Below, piece after piece: positions 42,723 to 50,606 of a stretch of 64,000 nucleotides of DNA (the stretch's first letter is position 1; every line of letters begins with the position of its first letter). This stretch comes from SHZI01 sp964417725 (GTDB lineage: Bacteria > Pseudomonadota > Gammaproteobacteria > Steroidobacterales > GCA-2729495), in assembly GCA_964417725.1 (NCBI GenBank), contig CAYQIV010000001.1:1-64000 (forward strand), read 5' to 3'. The translations under genes and the position numbers were made by a program. Under the pieces are notes generated by a model. It did no database searches. It had not been told where the DNA came from and saw only the letters and a program-made list of their open reading frames with translations.

Positions 42723-43295
42723 GGGCTTGCCTGCCGACGGCACGGCGAACTCGCCATTCAGGAGGAACCGTCGGTAATGCCTGAGTTCCGCGATCGAATC
42801 ATGGATGTCGGCCAGGGCCAGGTGGCGGCTCTCCTTGCTGACACCGGCCAGCACGCCCGGCGCCCACAGTCCGGCAAGGATCTTCAGCGTCGATACATCC
42901 AGGTTGCGGTAGTGGAAAAAGGCCTCGAGCTGCGGCATCTCGCGGGCCAGGAACCGGCGGTCCTGGCAAATGCTGTTGCCACACATCGGCGAACCCTGGG
43001 CCGCAACATGACCGGCGAGGAAGTCGAGCGTCTGGCGCTCGGCATCGGCGGCGGTGAGACGGCTGTTGCGCACACGTTCGATGAGGCCCGACGCCCCGTG
43101 CTGACGTGTATTCCACTCGTCCATGGCTGCAAGCCGTGCATCGTCCTGATGGATGGCCAGCACAGGACCCTCGGCCACGACGTCGAGATTGCCATCGGTG
43201 ACGACAGTGGCAATCTCGATGATGGCATCGGTGCGACTGTCGAGCCCTGTCATCTCGAGATCGATCCAGATCAGTCGCTGGGCATCAGTATTCAT
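42702..43295 (-). CDS. orn: oligoribonuclease
   Basis: 197 residues from the ATG at 43295. DEDDh exonuclease: ExoI WIDLEMTGLD with Asp and Glu, the ExoII Asp within the GSPMCGNSICQDRRFLAREM block, and ExoIII SRHLALADIHDSIAEL with the catalytic His and Asp. Orn degrades 2-5 nucleotide RNAs, including pGpG from c-di-GMP turnover, and is essential in many gammaproteobacteria. The last 15 residues are a Gly/Ser tail. Divergent from rsgA, the order also seen in E. coli. Confidence 0.95.
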   Translation of the reverse strand: MNTDAQRLIWIDLEMTGLDSRTDAIIEIATVVTDGNLDVVAEGPVLAIHQDDARLAAMDEWNTRQHGASGLIERVRNSRLTAADAERQTLDFLAGHVAAQGSPMCGNSICQDRRFLAREMPQLEAFFHYRNLDVSTLKILAGLWAPGVLAGVSKESRHLALADIHDSIAELRHYRRFLLNGEFAVPSAGKPSGGGDE

Positions 43296-43401
43296 GGGGA
43301 AAGTCCTGCGCAGTGGCATCAGCCGGTGATGAGGCCAGGCGATTCTAGCAAAACAGACCTGCCCCTTCGGGTGCGGAACGGCCCTTGAAGCCGTGAAAGA
43401 C

Positions 43402-44283
43402 ATGGTCGACGCGACGCCAGCGCTGGTGGTGGCGGCACATGGCCGCCATGGCGTGCTGGAAACCGGCGATGGCGAACGTCAGCCTTGTTTCGTGCGCCAT
43501 CGCAAGTTGCGGATCTGCTGCGGTGACCACGTTCTGTGGATGCCCGAGCCGGGCGGCAAGGCCATCATCACCGCGATCATGCCCCGAGAAAATGAGCTGC
43601 TGAGGCAGCCGCAACGCCGCGGCCCACCGGAGGTCATCGCCGCCAACATCACCCATCTCGTCGTCATGATCGCACCGCGGCCCGGATGCGACCCCTTCCT
43701 TGTCGACCGCTACCTCTGCGCCGGGATGTTGATCGGCTGCCAAACCGCCGTGGCCTGGAACAAGGATGACCTGGGTAGCCCGTTGCCACCCGAGGTGGCG
43801 GTCTGGCGGTCGGCCGGCCACGAGACATTCAGGATCGTCGCCCGCCACGGGAATGGCATCGGTGCACTGCTGGACTGGATAGGCCACGGACACGCGATCG
43901 TCGTCGGTCAGTCCGGCGTCGGCAAGTCCTCCCTGCTCAACGCACTGGTCGGCACGGCGGCACAGGCCACCGGCAGCCTGTCTGCAGCCAGCGACGAAGG
44001 CCGCCATACGACGACTGCATCCGTGATGCATCGATTGCCGAACGGCGGACGGCTGACAGACACGCCCGGAGTACGCGAATTCATCCCCGCGATCGGTGAC
44101 AGCCGGCACATCGCCGATGGCTTCGCCGAGATCAGGGCCCTGGCGGGCGATTGCCGGTATGCCGACTGCCTGCACATCCGTGAGCCGCAATGCGCGGTCA
44201 AGGCCGCAGCGGGCAACGGCGACATCGATGCCCGGCGCTATGAAAGCTATCGCCGGCTGATTGCTGCCGCACGGGGCGACTGA
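43402..44283 (+). CDS. rsgA: RsgA, small ribosomal subunit GTPase
   Basis: 293 residues from the ATG at 43402 (a GTG three codons earlier is possible). An OB-fold N-terminus (CGDHVLWMPEPGGKAIITAI) is followed by a circularly permuted GTPase: the G4-like AWNKDDLG comes first, then G1 GQSGVGKSSLL, the switch EGRHTTTASVMHRLP and G3 TDTPGVREF. The C-terminal zinc site is CRYADCLHIREPQCAV. RsgA matures the 30S subunit by releasing RbfA and acts on the stringent response. Divergent from orn and convergent with recR. Confidence 0.94.
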   Translation: MVDATPALVVAAHGRHGVLETGDGERQPCFVRHRKLRICCGDHVLWMPEPGGKAIITAIMPRENELLRQPQRRGPPEVIAANITHLVVMIAPRPGCDPFLVDRYLCAGMLIGCQTAVAWNKDDLGSPLPPEVAVWRSAGHETFRIVARHGNGIGALLDWIGHGHAIVVGQSGVGKSSLLNALVGTAAQATGSLSAASDEGRHTTTASVMHRLPNGGRLTDTPGVREFIPAIGDSRHIADGFAEIRALAGDCRYADCLHIREPQCAVKAAAGNGDIDARRYESYRRLIAAARGD

Positions 44284-44285
44284 AC

Positions 44286-44897
44286 TCATCCCCCGCTGAC
44301 GGGAGTCCGCGCACTGATGGCGTGAGACAGCGTGCCGGCATCGACGTATTCGAGCTCTCCACCCATCGGCACGCCGTGTGCGATGCGCGTGGCACGGACA
44401 CCATGCTGGCGTGCGATGGTTGCCAGGAAGCCGGCGCTGGCTTCGCCCTCGACCGTGGCGCTGGTCGCGATGATCAACTCGTGGATGGCGGCGGGAACCG
44501 CAACGATCTGTGCTTCCAGCAAGGGGATGCCCAGCTGCTCCGGGCCAATGCCATCGAGGGGCGAGATCCTTCCCATGAGGACGAAATAGCGGCCACGATA
44601 GCTGCCCGACTCCTCGATGGCCACGACGTCGGCGGGTGTCTCGACGACGCATACCAGGCCCTGATCCCGGCGCACATCGGCGCAGATCGTGCACAGGTCA
44701 CTTTCGGCGAACATGCGGCAACGCTGGCAGAGCCCCACCCGATCGAGGGCCAGCTGCAGACCGGCAACCAGACGGTGGGCGCCATCGCGGTCCCGCTCCA
44801 GGAGGTGGAATGCCATGCGCTGGGACGACTTCGGGCCGACGCCCGGCAGACAGCGCAGCGCGGCCAGCAGGTCCTTCAGTACGGGCGTGAACGCCAT
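44286..44897 (-). CDS. recR: recombination protein RecR
   Basis: 203 residues. LRCLPGVGPKSSQRMAFHLL is the helix-hairpin-helix. CQRCRMFAESDLCTIC is the C4 zinc finger, and VCVVETPADVVAIEESGSYRG begins the Toprim domain. It loads RecA on gapped DNA together with RecO/RecF. It is the third gene of the conserved dnaX-ybaB-recR operon and lies 10 bases after ybaB. Confidence 0.96.
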   Translation of the reverse strand: MAFTPVLKDLLAALRCLPGVGPKSSQRMAFHLLERDRDGAHRLVAGLQLALDRVGLCQRCRMFAESDLCTICADVRRDQGLVCVVETPADVVAIEESGSYRGRYFVLMGRISPLDGIGPEQLGIPLLEAQIVAVPAAIHELIIATSATVEGEASAGFLATIARQHGVRATRIAHGVPMGGELEYVDAGTLSHAISARTPVSGG

Positions 44898-44907
44898 CGC
44901 TGTTGAA

Positions 44908-45231
44908 TCAGAACGGCAGCTTCATGCCAGGCGGCAGGCCCATGCCGGCAGTCACCCCGGAAAGGTGCGCCTGGCTCGCCCGCTCGACCTTGCGCAAGGT
45001 GTCGTTGAATGCGGCCATCAGCACGTCTTCGAGCATTTCCCGGTCATCGCCGAGCAGTGCCGGGTCAATGCGGATACCCCGCACCTCATGGCGGCAGGTC
45101 ATGGTGATGCGCACCAGCCCACCACCGGCCTCGCCCTCGACCTCGATGCCACCCAGCTCATCCTGGGCCTTTTTCATCTGCTCCTGCATCCGCTGTGCCT
45201 GCTTCATCAGCTGGCCGATATCCGCTTTCAT
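44908..45231 (-). CDS. ybaB: YbaB/EbfC nucleoid-associated protein
   Basis: 107 residues. MKADIGQLMKQAQRMQEQMK, GGGLVRITMTCRHEVRGIRI and the ending GLPPGMKLPF are diagnostic of YbaB. It forms a tweezer-like dimer that binds DNA without strong sequence preference. The gene sits between dnaX and recR as in most proteobacteria. Confidence 0.96.
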   Translation of the reverse strand: MKADIGQLMKQAQRMQEQMKKAQDELGGIEVEGEAGGGLVRITMTCRHEVRGIRIDPALLGDDREMLEDVLMAAFNDTLRKVERASQAHLSGVTAGMGLPPGMKLPF

Positions 45232-45276
45232 CCTTTTCCCGTCCTGTCTGTCTGGGCGCCGGCACCGCGCCGGCCG

Positions 45277-46929
45277 CTACTTTTTCCTGCCGGGCTTGCC
45301 GTCGGGCACCGTGCGGATGGAATCCGCCACCACCTCGGCATCGAACAGCGCCGTCATCTGCCTTACGTTCTCGTCTGCGGCGATATCCGCCCGTACCCGC
45401 TGGCCCACCGCATCGGCTTCGCGCGCCCGCCGGCTCGCCGCCGTATCCCGGTCATCCTCCCGAGTGGAAAAGTTGACCTTGATTTCAACCCCGAGCCGCT
45501 GCCGGATGGCATGCACCAGGCGTTCCTTGAGAGCATCGCTGAGGAGATGTGCGTTGCGCCGGTCGACGCCGAGCTGCAGGCTGCCGTCGGGCAAGCGTGC
45601 ATCCAGGGAACTGTGCGCCGCCAGTTCACGTGCCGCGCCGTCGATGACCAGCTGGCCGACAAAACCGGGCCAGTCATCGAGCGCCGCCATCGCCGCGTCA
45701 CCCGGCGACCTCATTCCCGTTCCGGCGCCCGCTGCCACCCCACCCTTCGCCGCACCCGTGGCTGGAGGCATCGTGCGCTGCACCGGCGCCGGGGCTGCCG
45801 CCCGGGCGTGTCCCGCACTGCCGATACCGGCCACGTCGTCCGCACCGTCCGGCTGGAACGCAACCATGCGCAGCAGCGTCATCTCGAAACCGACGCGGGG
45901 GTCAGGCGCCAGATGGATGTCACGGCGGCCAGTGACCGCAATCTGGTACATCAACTGCACCGTTTCGGGCGCCATGCCATCGGCCAGCGGTACGAGAGCG
46001 GCTGCATCCTCGTCATCACCCAGCGCGGTGCGGCCAGCCAGCTGGATGACCGCCATGCGCTGCAGGCTCAATGCCATGCTGTTGAGAATTTCCTCGTAGT
46101 CCGGCGCCAGCTCATCGAGCGCCTTGACCGTGGCCATCAGGCCGACGGCATCGTGACCGGCAAGCCGTTCAAGCAACGCCATGATCTGTTGACGGTCCAG
46201 CGTGCCGAGCATCTGCGCCACGCGCTCGTCGACGAGGCGGCCGCCACCGTGTGCCCTTGCCTGGTCCAGCAGGCTCAGTGCGTCCCGCACGCTGCCATGC
46301 GCCGCACGACCGATCCGCTGCAGCGCGGCTTCATCCGCCTCAATGCCCTCGCTGCCGCAGATGGCGGCAAGCCGTTCGGTGATCAGTGCGTGGGGCAGCC
46401 GCTTGAGGTTGAACTGCAGGCAGCGCGACAGGACGGTGACGGGGATCTTCTGCGGGTCGGTGGTGGCCAGCATGAACTTGACATGCGCCGGCGGCTCCTC
46501 GAGCGTCTTCAGCAGGGCATTGAAGGCCGGCTTCGACAGCATGTGGACTTCATCGATGAGGTAGACCTTGTACCGCCCCGCGGCGGGCGTGTACTGGGCG
46601 TTCTCGAGCAACTCCCGGGCATTGTCGACGCCGGTATGCGAGGCGGCGTCAACCTCGATGAAGTCGATGAAGCGGCCCTGATCGATGGCCACGCAACTGG
46701 CGCACTGGCCACAGGGGTCACCGCCAACGCCCCGCTCGCAGTTGAGCGCCTTGGCCAGGATCCTCGCAATGGTCGTCTTGCCGACACCGCGCGTGCCCGT
46801 GAACAGGAAAGCGTGGTGTACGCGATCCGAGTCAAGGGCGTTCTGCAGCGCGCCGACGACGTGCCGCTGCCCCACCACGTCGGCGAAGCTGCGCGGCCGC
46901 CATTTTCGCGCCAGTGCAAGATAGGTCAT
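45277..46929 (-). CDS. dnaX: DNA polymerase III subunit tau/gamma
   Basis: 550 residues. The AAA+ core has Walker A GTRGVGKTT and the zinc module CERGVGGDPCGQCASC. Walker B is YLIDEVHML, the SRC motif sits in VTVLSRCLQFNLKRL, and sensor-2-like GSVRDALSLLDQA follows. The Ala/Pro-rich linker (about 365-410) precedes a C-terminal tau domain with a short end. It is shorter than E. coli tau (643) but longer than gamma. No A6G slippery heptamer is found, so a programmed gamma product is not evident. The SRP RNA gene lies 34 bases upstream on the same strand. Confidence 0.95.
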   Translation of the reverse strand: MTYLALARKWRPRSFADVVGQRHVVGALQNALDSDRVHHAFLFTGTRGVGKTTIARILAKALNCERGVGGDPCGQCASCVAIDQGRFIDFIEVDAASHTGVDNARELLENAQYTPAAGRYKVYLIDEVHMLSKPAFNALLKTLEEPPAHVKFMLATTDPQKIPVTVLSRCLQFNLKRLPHALITERLAAICGSEGIEADEAALQRIGRAAHGSVRDALSLLDQARAHGGGRLVDERVAQMLGTLDRQQIMALLERLAGHDAVGLMATVKALDELAPDYEEILNSMALSLQRMAVIQLAGRTALGDDEDAAALVPLADGMAPETVQLMYQIAVTGRRDIHLAPDPRVGFEMTLLRMVAFQPDGADDVAGIGSAGHARAAAPAPVQRTMPPATGAAKGGVAAGAGTGMRSPGDAAMAALDDWPGFVGQLVIDGAARELAAHSSLDARLPDGSLQLGVDRRNAHLLSDALKERLVHAIRQRLGVEIKVNFSTREDDRDTAASRRAREADAVGQRVRADIAADENVRQMTALFDAEVVADSIRTVPDGKPGRKK

Positions 46930-46962
46930 CGCTTGGGATACCCGGCGGCAAGAATGATCAGC

Positions 46963-47070
46963 GAGCCCGCGCCAGCCACACCCCGGCGCCCGGCATGACC
47001 GCTACCGCTGCTCCCTTCCGGGCCTGACGGGGTTCACGGCTGGCCGCCGCGGGGGGACCAGCGCGGACCC
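46963..47070 (-). ncRNA. ffs: signal recognition particle RNA, small bacterial (4.5S) type
   Basis: On the minus strand the sequence contains GGCCCGGAAGGGAGCAG, matching the conserved GGAAGCAGC apical loop and asymmetric loop of 4.5S RNA, with GTCAG before it. The ends GGGTCCGCGC (47070-47061) and GCGCGGGCTC (46972-46963) pair fully with G-U allowed, fixing a transcript of about 108 bases. It binds Ffh to target proteins to the membrane. Location just upstream of dnaX is a known arrangement. Confidence 0.92.
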
Positions 47071-47118
47071 GTGCACAGGGTATGCGGTAGGGGCGGTTTC
47101 AGCAAGCGCCAGGCGCGC

Positions 47119-47847
47119 TCAGGCCGACGTGCCATTGGCGCAATCGCGGCGAATGATGCACAGCGCCTCCTCAACGGTCTCTGCCGTCTGGAGGAGGTCC
47201 AGATCGCGGCTGTCGATGGTGCCCTGCTCCACGAGGGTACCGACGAGGAAATCACGCAGGCGCTGCCAGTAGTCCCCGCCCATCGCCACGATCGGGAAAC
47301 GGTCGAGCTTGCCGTTCTGCACCAGCGTGACCACCTCGAACGCCTCGTCGAGGGTGCCAAAGCCCCCCGGCATGACGACGAAAGCCGAGGAATACTTGAC
47401 GAGCATCACCTTGCGGATGAAGAAATGCTCAAACTCGATGAAGCGGTCCAGCCACGCATTGGGCCGCTGCTCGCGCGGCAGGCGGATGTTGCAGCCCAGG
47501 CTGAGCCCGCCGGCCTCGCGCGCACCCCGGTTGACCGCCTCCATGAGGCCCGGACCACCGCCCGTCATGACGGCATAGCCCGCACGGGCCAGCCCCGCAC
47601 CGAGCTGGCGTGCGGTTTCATAGTGCCTGTGTCCCTCGTGGAAACGCGCCGAACCGAAGACCGTGACGCAGGGCCGCTCGAAATCAAAGCTCTCGAAACC
47701 GCGCAGGAATTCGAGGAAAAACGACACCGCGCTTTCGAGATCCGCCTCACGGTTGCGGCGACCCTTGAGGAAGGCCTTCTCAGCCCCCTCGATCTTGCCG
47801 AGCAGGGAATACCGGCGGGGATCTGCGGATTCAGGGTTCGCGGTCAT
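47119..47847 (-). CDS. LOG-family protein (TIGR00730 Rossmann fold)
   Basis: 242 residues. The signature GGGPGLMEAVNRGAREAGG and PGGFGTLDEAFEVVTLVQ are the two LOG motifs that bind the nucleotide. Plant and some bacterial members release cytokinin bases from nucleoside monophosphates by phosphoribohydrolase action; bacterial relatives such as PpnN act on purine nucleotides. The N-terminal 60 residues (FLKGRRNREADLESAVSFFL) are helical. Probably monocistronic, 49 bases from the SRP RNA gene. Confidence 0.88.
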   Translation of the reverse strand: MTANPESADPRRYSLLGKIEGAEKAFLKGRRNREADLESAVSFFLEFLRGFESFDFERPCVTVFGSARFHEGHRHYETARQLGAGLARAGYAVMTGGGPGLMEAVNRGAREAGGLSLGCNIRLPREQRPNAWLDRFIEFEHFFIRKVMLVKYSSAFVVMPGGFGTLDEAFEVVTLVQNGKLDRFPIVAMGGDYWQRLRDFLVGTLVEQGTIDSRDLDLLQTAETVEEALCIIRRDCANGTSA

Positions 47848-48033
47848 CCACTCAGGCCTAGTGGTGTGTCAGGTGATCGGCTTGCGACCATATCCGGGGC
47901 CGCTCTCAACCTGCAGGCGCCGGCACTTCGGACCTGCGTCCAAAGCCGCTCCGTGCGCCTTTCGAGGCACAGGGCTTTCATCGACACCCGTCAGCAGACA
48001 GGGCCAGGGCGCGCAATACCCCTGGTCATAATC

Positions 48034-48124
48034 TGGCGGAGAGGGAGGGATTCGAACCCTCGTTACGGGGTTACCGTAAACACGCTTTCCAAGCGTGCGC
48101 CTTCAGCCACTCGGCCACCTCTCC
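48034..48124 (-). tRNA. tRNA-Ser (anticodon GGA)
   Basis: Minus strand: acceptor GGAGAGG pairs with CCTCTCC, discriminator G, and CCA is encoded (48036-48034). The anticodon arm CACGCTTGGAAAGCGTG gives anticodon GGA. A long variable arm (TTTACGGTAACCCCGTAAC region) and the T arm AGGGTTCGAATCCCT mark a class II tRNA. It reads UCC and UCU codons. About 91 bases. Confidence 0.95.
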
Positions 48125-48175
48125 GGCGGGCATCTTCGCGGGGCGCGGAAGCGTACCGCGTATGCCGCCTGCCGT

Positions 48176-48490
48176 TCAATCCTGCGGGGCTGCACCGTTT
48201 TCCGGCGTGGCACGAAAATACGGCGGCGGCCGCTCCAGGCAGCGCGAGAGGCGGGTGCCCGCGGTCGTCGGCCCTTCAGGGACCATCATCATGCGGGTTT
48301 CCTCGGGCGCATCCAGATCGGCAGGGACATCCAGGGGCGCCACGGTCACGCTGCGGCGATACTCCTCGACCTCGCGCACGGCACGGCAGTCCAGCTCGGG
48401 ATCCTTGCGGTCGCGGGAAAAACAACCCGCCAGGGCAAGCGCCACGAGCAGGCCAACGGGAGCGATGCGCAGGATGGCGGGAGTATGCAT
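48176..48490 (-). CDS. short lipoprotein downstream of dapA, BamC-like
   Basis: 104 residues from the ATG at 48490, which overlaps the dapA stop (TGATG). The lipobox is LALAGC, so Cys is lipidated after signal peptidase II cleavage. The remaining 80 residues are hydrophilic: YRRSVTVAPLDVPADLDAPE then MMMVPEG recalls the unstructured N-terminal part of BamC, which binds BamD (DLxxPxx...IPxG). BamC of E. coli is about 340 residues and follows dapA, so synteny supports a shortened BamC relative lacking the two helix-grip domains. Confidence 0.65.
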   Translation of the reverse strand: MHTPAILRIAPVGLLVALALAGCFSRDRKDPELDCRAVREVEEYRRSVTVAPLDVPADLDAPEETRMMMVPEGPTTAGTRLSRCLERPPPYFRATPENGAAPQD

Positions 48491-49371
48491 CAGGTGTCGA
48501 GTACCCCGGCGCGGCGCAGGGCCGCCTCGACCACCGGCCGGGCCCTCTCGCTCAAGGGCGTGAGCGGCAGGCGGATACCGGATGAAATCAGGCCCATGCG
48601 CGCGAGTGCCCACTTGACGGGGATCGGGTTCGACTCGATGAAGAGATCGCGGTGCAGGTCGGCCAAACGGCTGTCGAGTTCCGCAGCGAGGTCGCCGTCA
48701 CCTTCCAGTGCCGCCTCACACATCGCCGCGAACAGCGCCGGTGCGACATTGGCCGTCACCGAGATCACCCCATGCCCGCCGAGACGCATGAACTCGCGCG
48801 CACTGGCATCATCACCGCTCAGCAGCAGGAAATCCGAATCACAACCATCGCGGATCGTCGCCAGCCGGCTCAGGTCACCGGTGGCCTCCTTGATGCCGAT
48901 GATCCCCGGATGGCTGGCGCACCGGGTGACGGTCGACGGCAGGAGATCGACAGCGGTGCGCCCTGGTACGTTGTAGAGGATGACCGGCCGGTCGACGGCG
49001 TCGGCCACCATCGTGAAATGACGCCACAGTCCCTCCTGGGTCGGCTTGTTGTAATAGGGCGTGACGACGAGATAGGCATCTATCGGCGAACTGCCAACTG
49101 CCAGCGACAGCTCGATGGTCTGGGCAGTCGAGTTGGAGCCCGTCCCGGCAATGACGGGCATCCTGCCGGCCACGCGCTCCGCCGCCACGCGCACGACCTC
49201 GGCATGCTCGGAGCGGGTCAGCGTCGCCGATTCGCCGGTGGTGCCGGTGATGACCAGACCATCGCTGCCTTCAGCAACGTGCCAGTCGACCAGCCGCTCG
49301 AGCGCGGCGAAGTCGACCGCCCCATCGGGCTGCATCGGGGTCACGAGGGCGACCAGGCTTCCTGAGAACAT
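48490..49371 (-). CDS. dapA: 4-hydroxy-tetrahydrodipicolinate synthase
   Basis: 293 residues from the ATG at 49371. The TIM barrel has the usual GTTGESATLTRSEH and YLVVTPYYNKPTQEGLWRHF with the catalytic Tyr, NVPGRTAVDLLP, and the Schiff-base Lys in GIIGIKEATGDLSR. It condenses pyruvate with aspartate semialdehyde in lysine and peptidoglycan precursor synthesis. The start MFSGSLVALVTPM is standard. Divergent from gcvR; the downstream lipoprotein overlaps. Confidence 0.96.
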   Translation of the reverse strand: MFSGSLVALVTPMQPDGAVDFAALERLVDWHVAEGSDGLVITGTTGESATLTRSEHAEVVRVAAERVAGRMPVIAGTGSNSTAQTIELSLAVGSSPIDAYLVVTPYYNKPTQEGLWRHFTMVADAVDRPVILYNVPGRTAVDLLPSTVTRCASHPGIIGIKEATGDLSRLATIRDGCDSDFLLLSGDDASAREFMRLGGHGVISVTANVAPALFAAMCEAALEGDGDLAAELDSRLADLHRDLFIESNPIPVKWALARMGLISSGIRLPLTPLSERARPVVEAALRRAGVLDT

Positions 49372-49533
49372 GCGCGCGACGCACCGCTGCGTGAAAGTGG
49401 CGGCGATGGTACTTGCCCGATCCCGGGGCCGCAAGGCAGGCAGCCGTGCGTTTGATGCGGGGGCGATTCCCGGTACACTGGCCGGCCTGTGAGCCCTCCC
49501 CGACCAGCCTCCCAACCCGGCACCTTTGCGAAA

Positions 49534-50061
49534 ATGGAAAAATTACTGGCGGTCACCGCCATCGGTCCGGACCGGGCCGGCGTGGTCCGCGACCTCAGCC
49601 AGGCGGTAGCAGCCGCCGGCGGCAGCATCCGGGAAAGCCGCATGATCACCCTCGGCGCCGAGTTCGCCGTGCTCATGCTGATTTCCGGCAACTGGCACAC
49701 CGTGAGCAAGATCCAGGGCCAGCTGGAGGCGCTGCAGAAGCAGTCGAACATTACCATCACGGTGCGCGAGACCCGCGCCCGGCAGGCAGAGAATGCCGCA
49801 CCGTACATGGTCGATGCCGTGACCCTCGACCAGGAAGGGGTCCTCTACGGCCTGTCGAACTTTTTCGCCTCCAGAGGCCTCGAAATCGCCGAGGTGAACA
49901 GCCGGCGCTACAACGCACCGCACACCGGTGCGGTGATGTTCAGCGTGCAGATGACCATCAACATACCGCGTTCCGTCCACCTTGCATCACTGCGCGAGGA
50001 GTTCATGGAATACTGCGACGAACACAACCTCGACGCGGTCATCGAACCCGCTCACCGTTGA
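49534..50061 (+). CDS. gcvR: GcvR-like ACT-domain regulator
   Basis: 175 residues from the ATG at 49534. Two ACT domains: LLAVTAIGPDRAGVVRDLSQ at the start, and MVDAVTLDQEGVLYGLSNFF in the middle, followed by VMFSVQMTINIP. In E. coli GcvR binds GcvA and glycine to control the glycine cleavage genes; relatives may only sense amino acids. Genomic order dapA/gcvR-bcp matches E. coli. No gcvA or gcvTHP gene is present here. Confidence 0.85.
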   Translation: MEKLLAVTAIGPDRAGVVRDLSQAVAAAGGSIRESRMITLGAEFAVLMLISGNWHTVSKIQGQLEALQKQSNITITVRETRARQAENAAPYMVDAVTLDQEGVLYGLSNFFASRGLEIAEVNSRRYNAPHTGAVMFSVQMTINIPRSVHLASLREEFMEYCDEHNLDAVIEPAHR

Positions 50062-50119
50062 CCGGCTGGCCAATGGTCGCGGGGCGCCGATCGACAGACA
50101 GGCCACGGAGCAACGCCAC

Positions 50120-50590
50120 ATGAGCAGCACAGCCCTCCTCGGCAAGGTCGTCCCCGATTTCACCGCACAGGCAACCGGCGGAGAGCCCCTGCAGCTGAAG
50201 ACGCTGCGCGGCAAGAACGTCGTTCTCTACTTCTACCCGAGGGACAACACCCCCGGCTGCACCACGGAGGGCCATGACTTCAATGCCCTGAACGACCGCT
50301 TTGCCCGTGCCGGCACGGTCATCCTCGGGGTATCGCGCGACACCCTCGCCTCGCACGAAAAGTTCGCCACCAAGCTCGGCCTGGCGTTCCGTCTGCTGGC
50401 CGACACCGATGGCGCGCTGTGCAACCTCTTCAATGTCATTCGCGAAAAGAACATGTACGGGCGCAAGGTCAAGGGCATCGAGCGAAGCACCTTTCTCATC
50501 GACCGCGAGGGACGGTTGCAGCGTGAGTGGCGCAAGGTCCGGATCGACGGTCACGCGGCCGAGGTGCTTGCGGCCGCCAGGGCGCTTTGA
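50120..50590 (+). CDS. bcp: thioredoxin-dependent peroxiredoxin Bcp (single-Cys type)
   Basis: 156 residues from the ATG at 50120. VVLYFYPRDNTPGCTTEGHDF holds the peroxidatic Cys47 in the TPGCT motif, with GVSRDTLASHEKFATKLGL and STFLIDREGRLQREWRKV downstream. The resolving Cys that E. coli Bcp carries five residues later is replaced (His52); the only other Cys is near residue 100, so the protein may work as a 1-Cys or atypical peroxiredoxin reducing lipid and H2O2 hydroperoxides. The bepA gene follows after 16 bases. Confidence 0.9.
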   Translation: MSSTALLGKVVPDFTAQATGGEPLQLKTLRGKNVVLYFYPRDNTPGCTTEGHDFNALNDRFARAGTVILGVSRDTLASHEKFATKLGLAFRLLADTDGALCNLFNVIREKNMYGRKVKGIERSTFLIDREGRLQREWRKVRIDGHAAEVLAAARAL

Positions 50591-50606
50591 ACCCGGAGCA
50601 CACGGC

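Noticed and set aside
45277..45300. Short A-run near the dnaX stop as a programmed frameshift site
   Set aside because: Only five A residues (AGGAAAAAGTAG on the minus strand), not the A6G heptamer, and located at the stop, where a shift would not make the gamma form.
44689..46998. 769-codon plus-strand frame opposite dnaX
   Set aside because: dnaX, ybaB and recR are unmistakable on the other strand.
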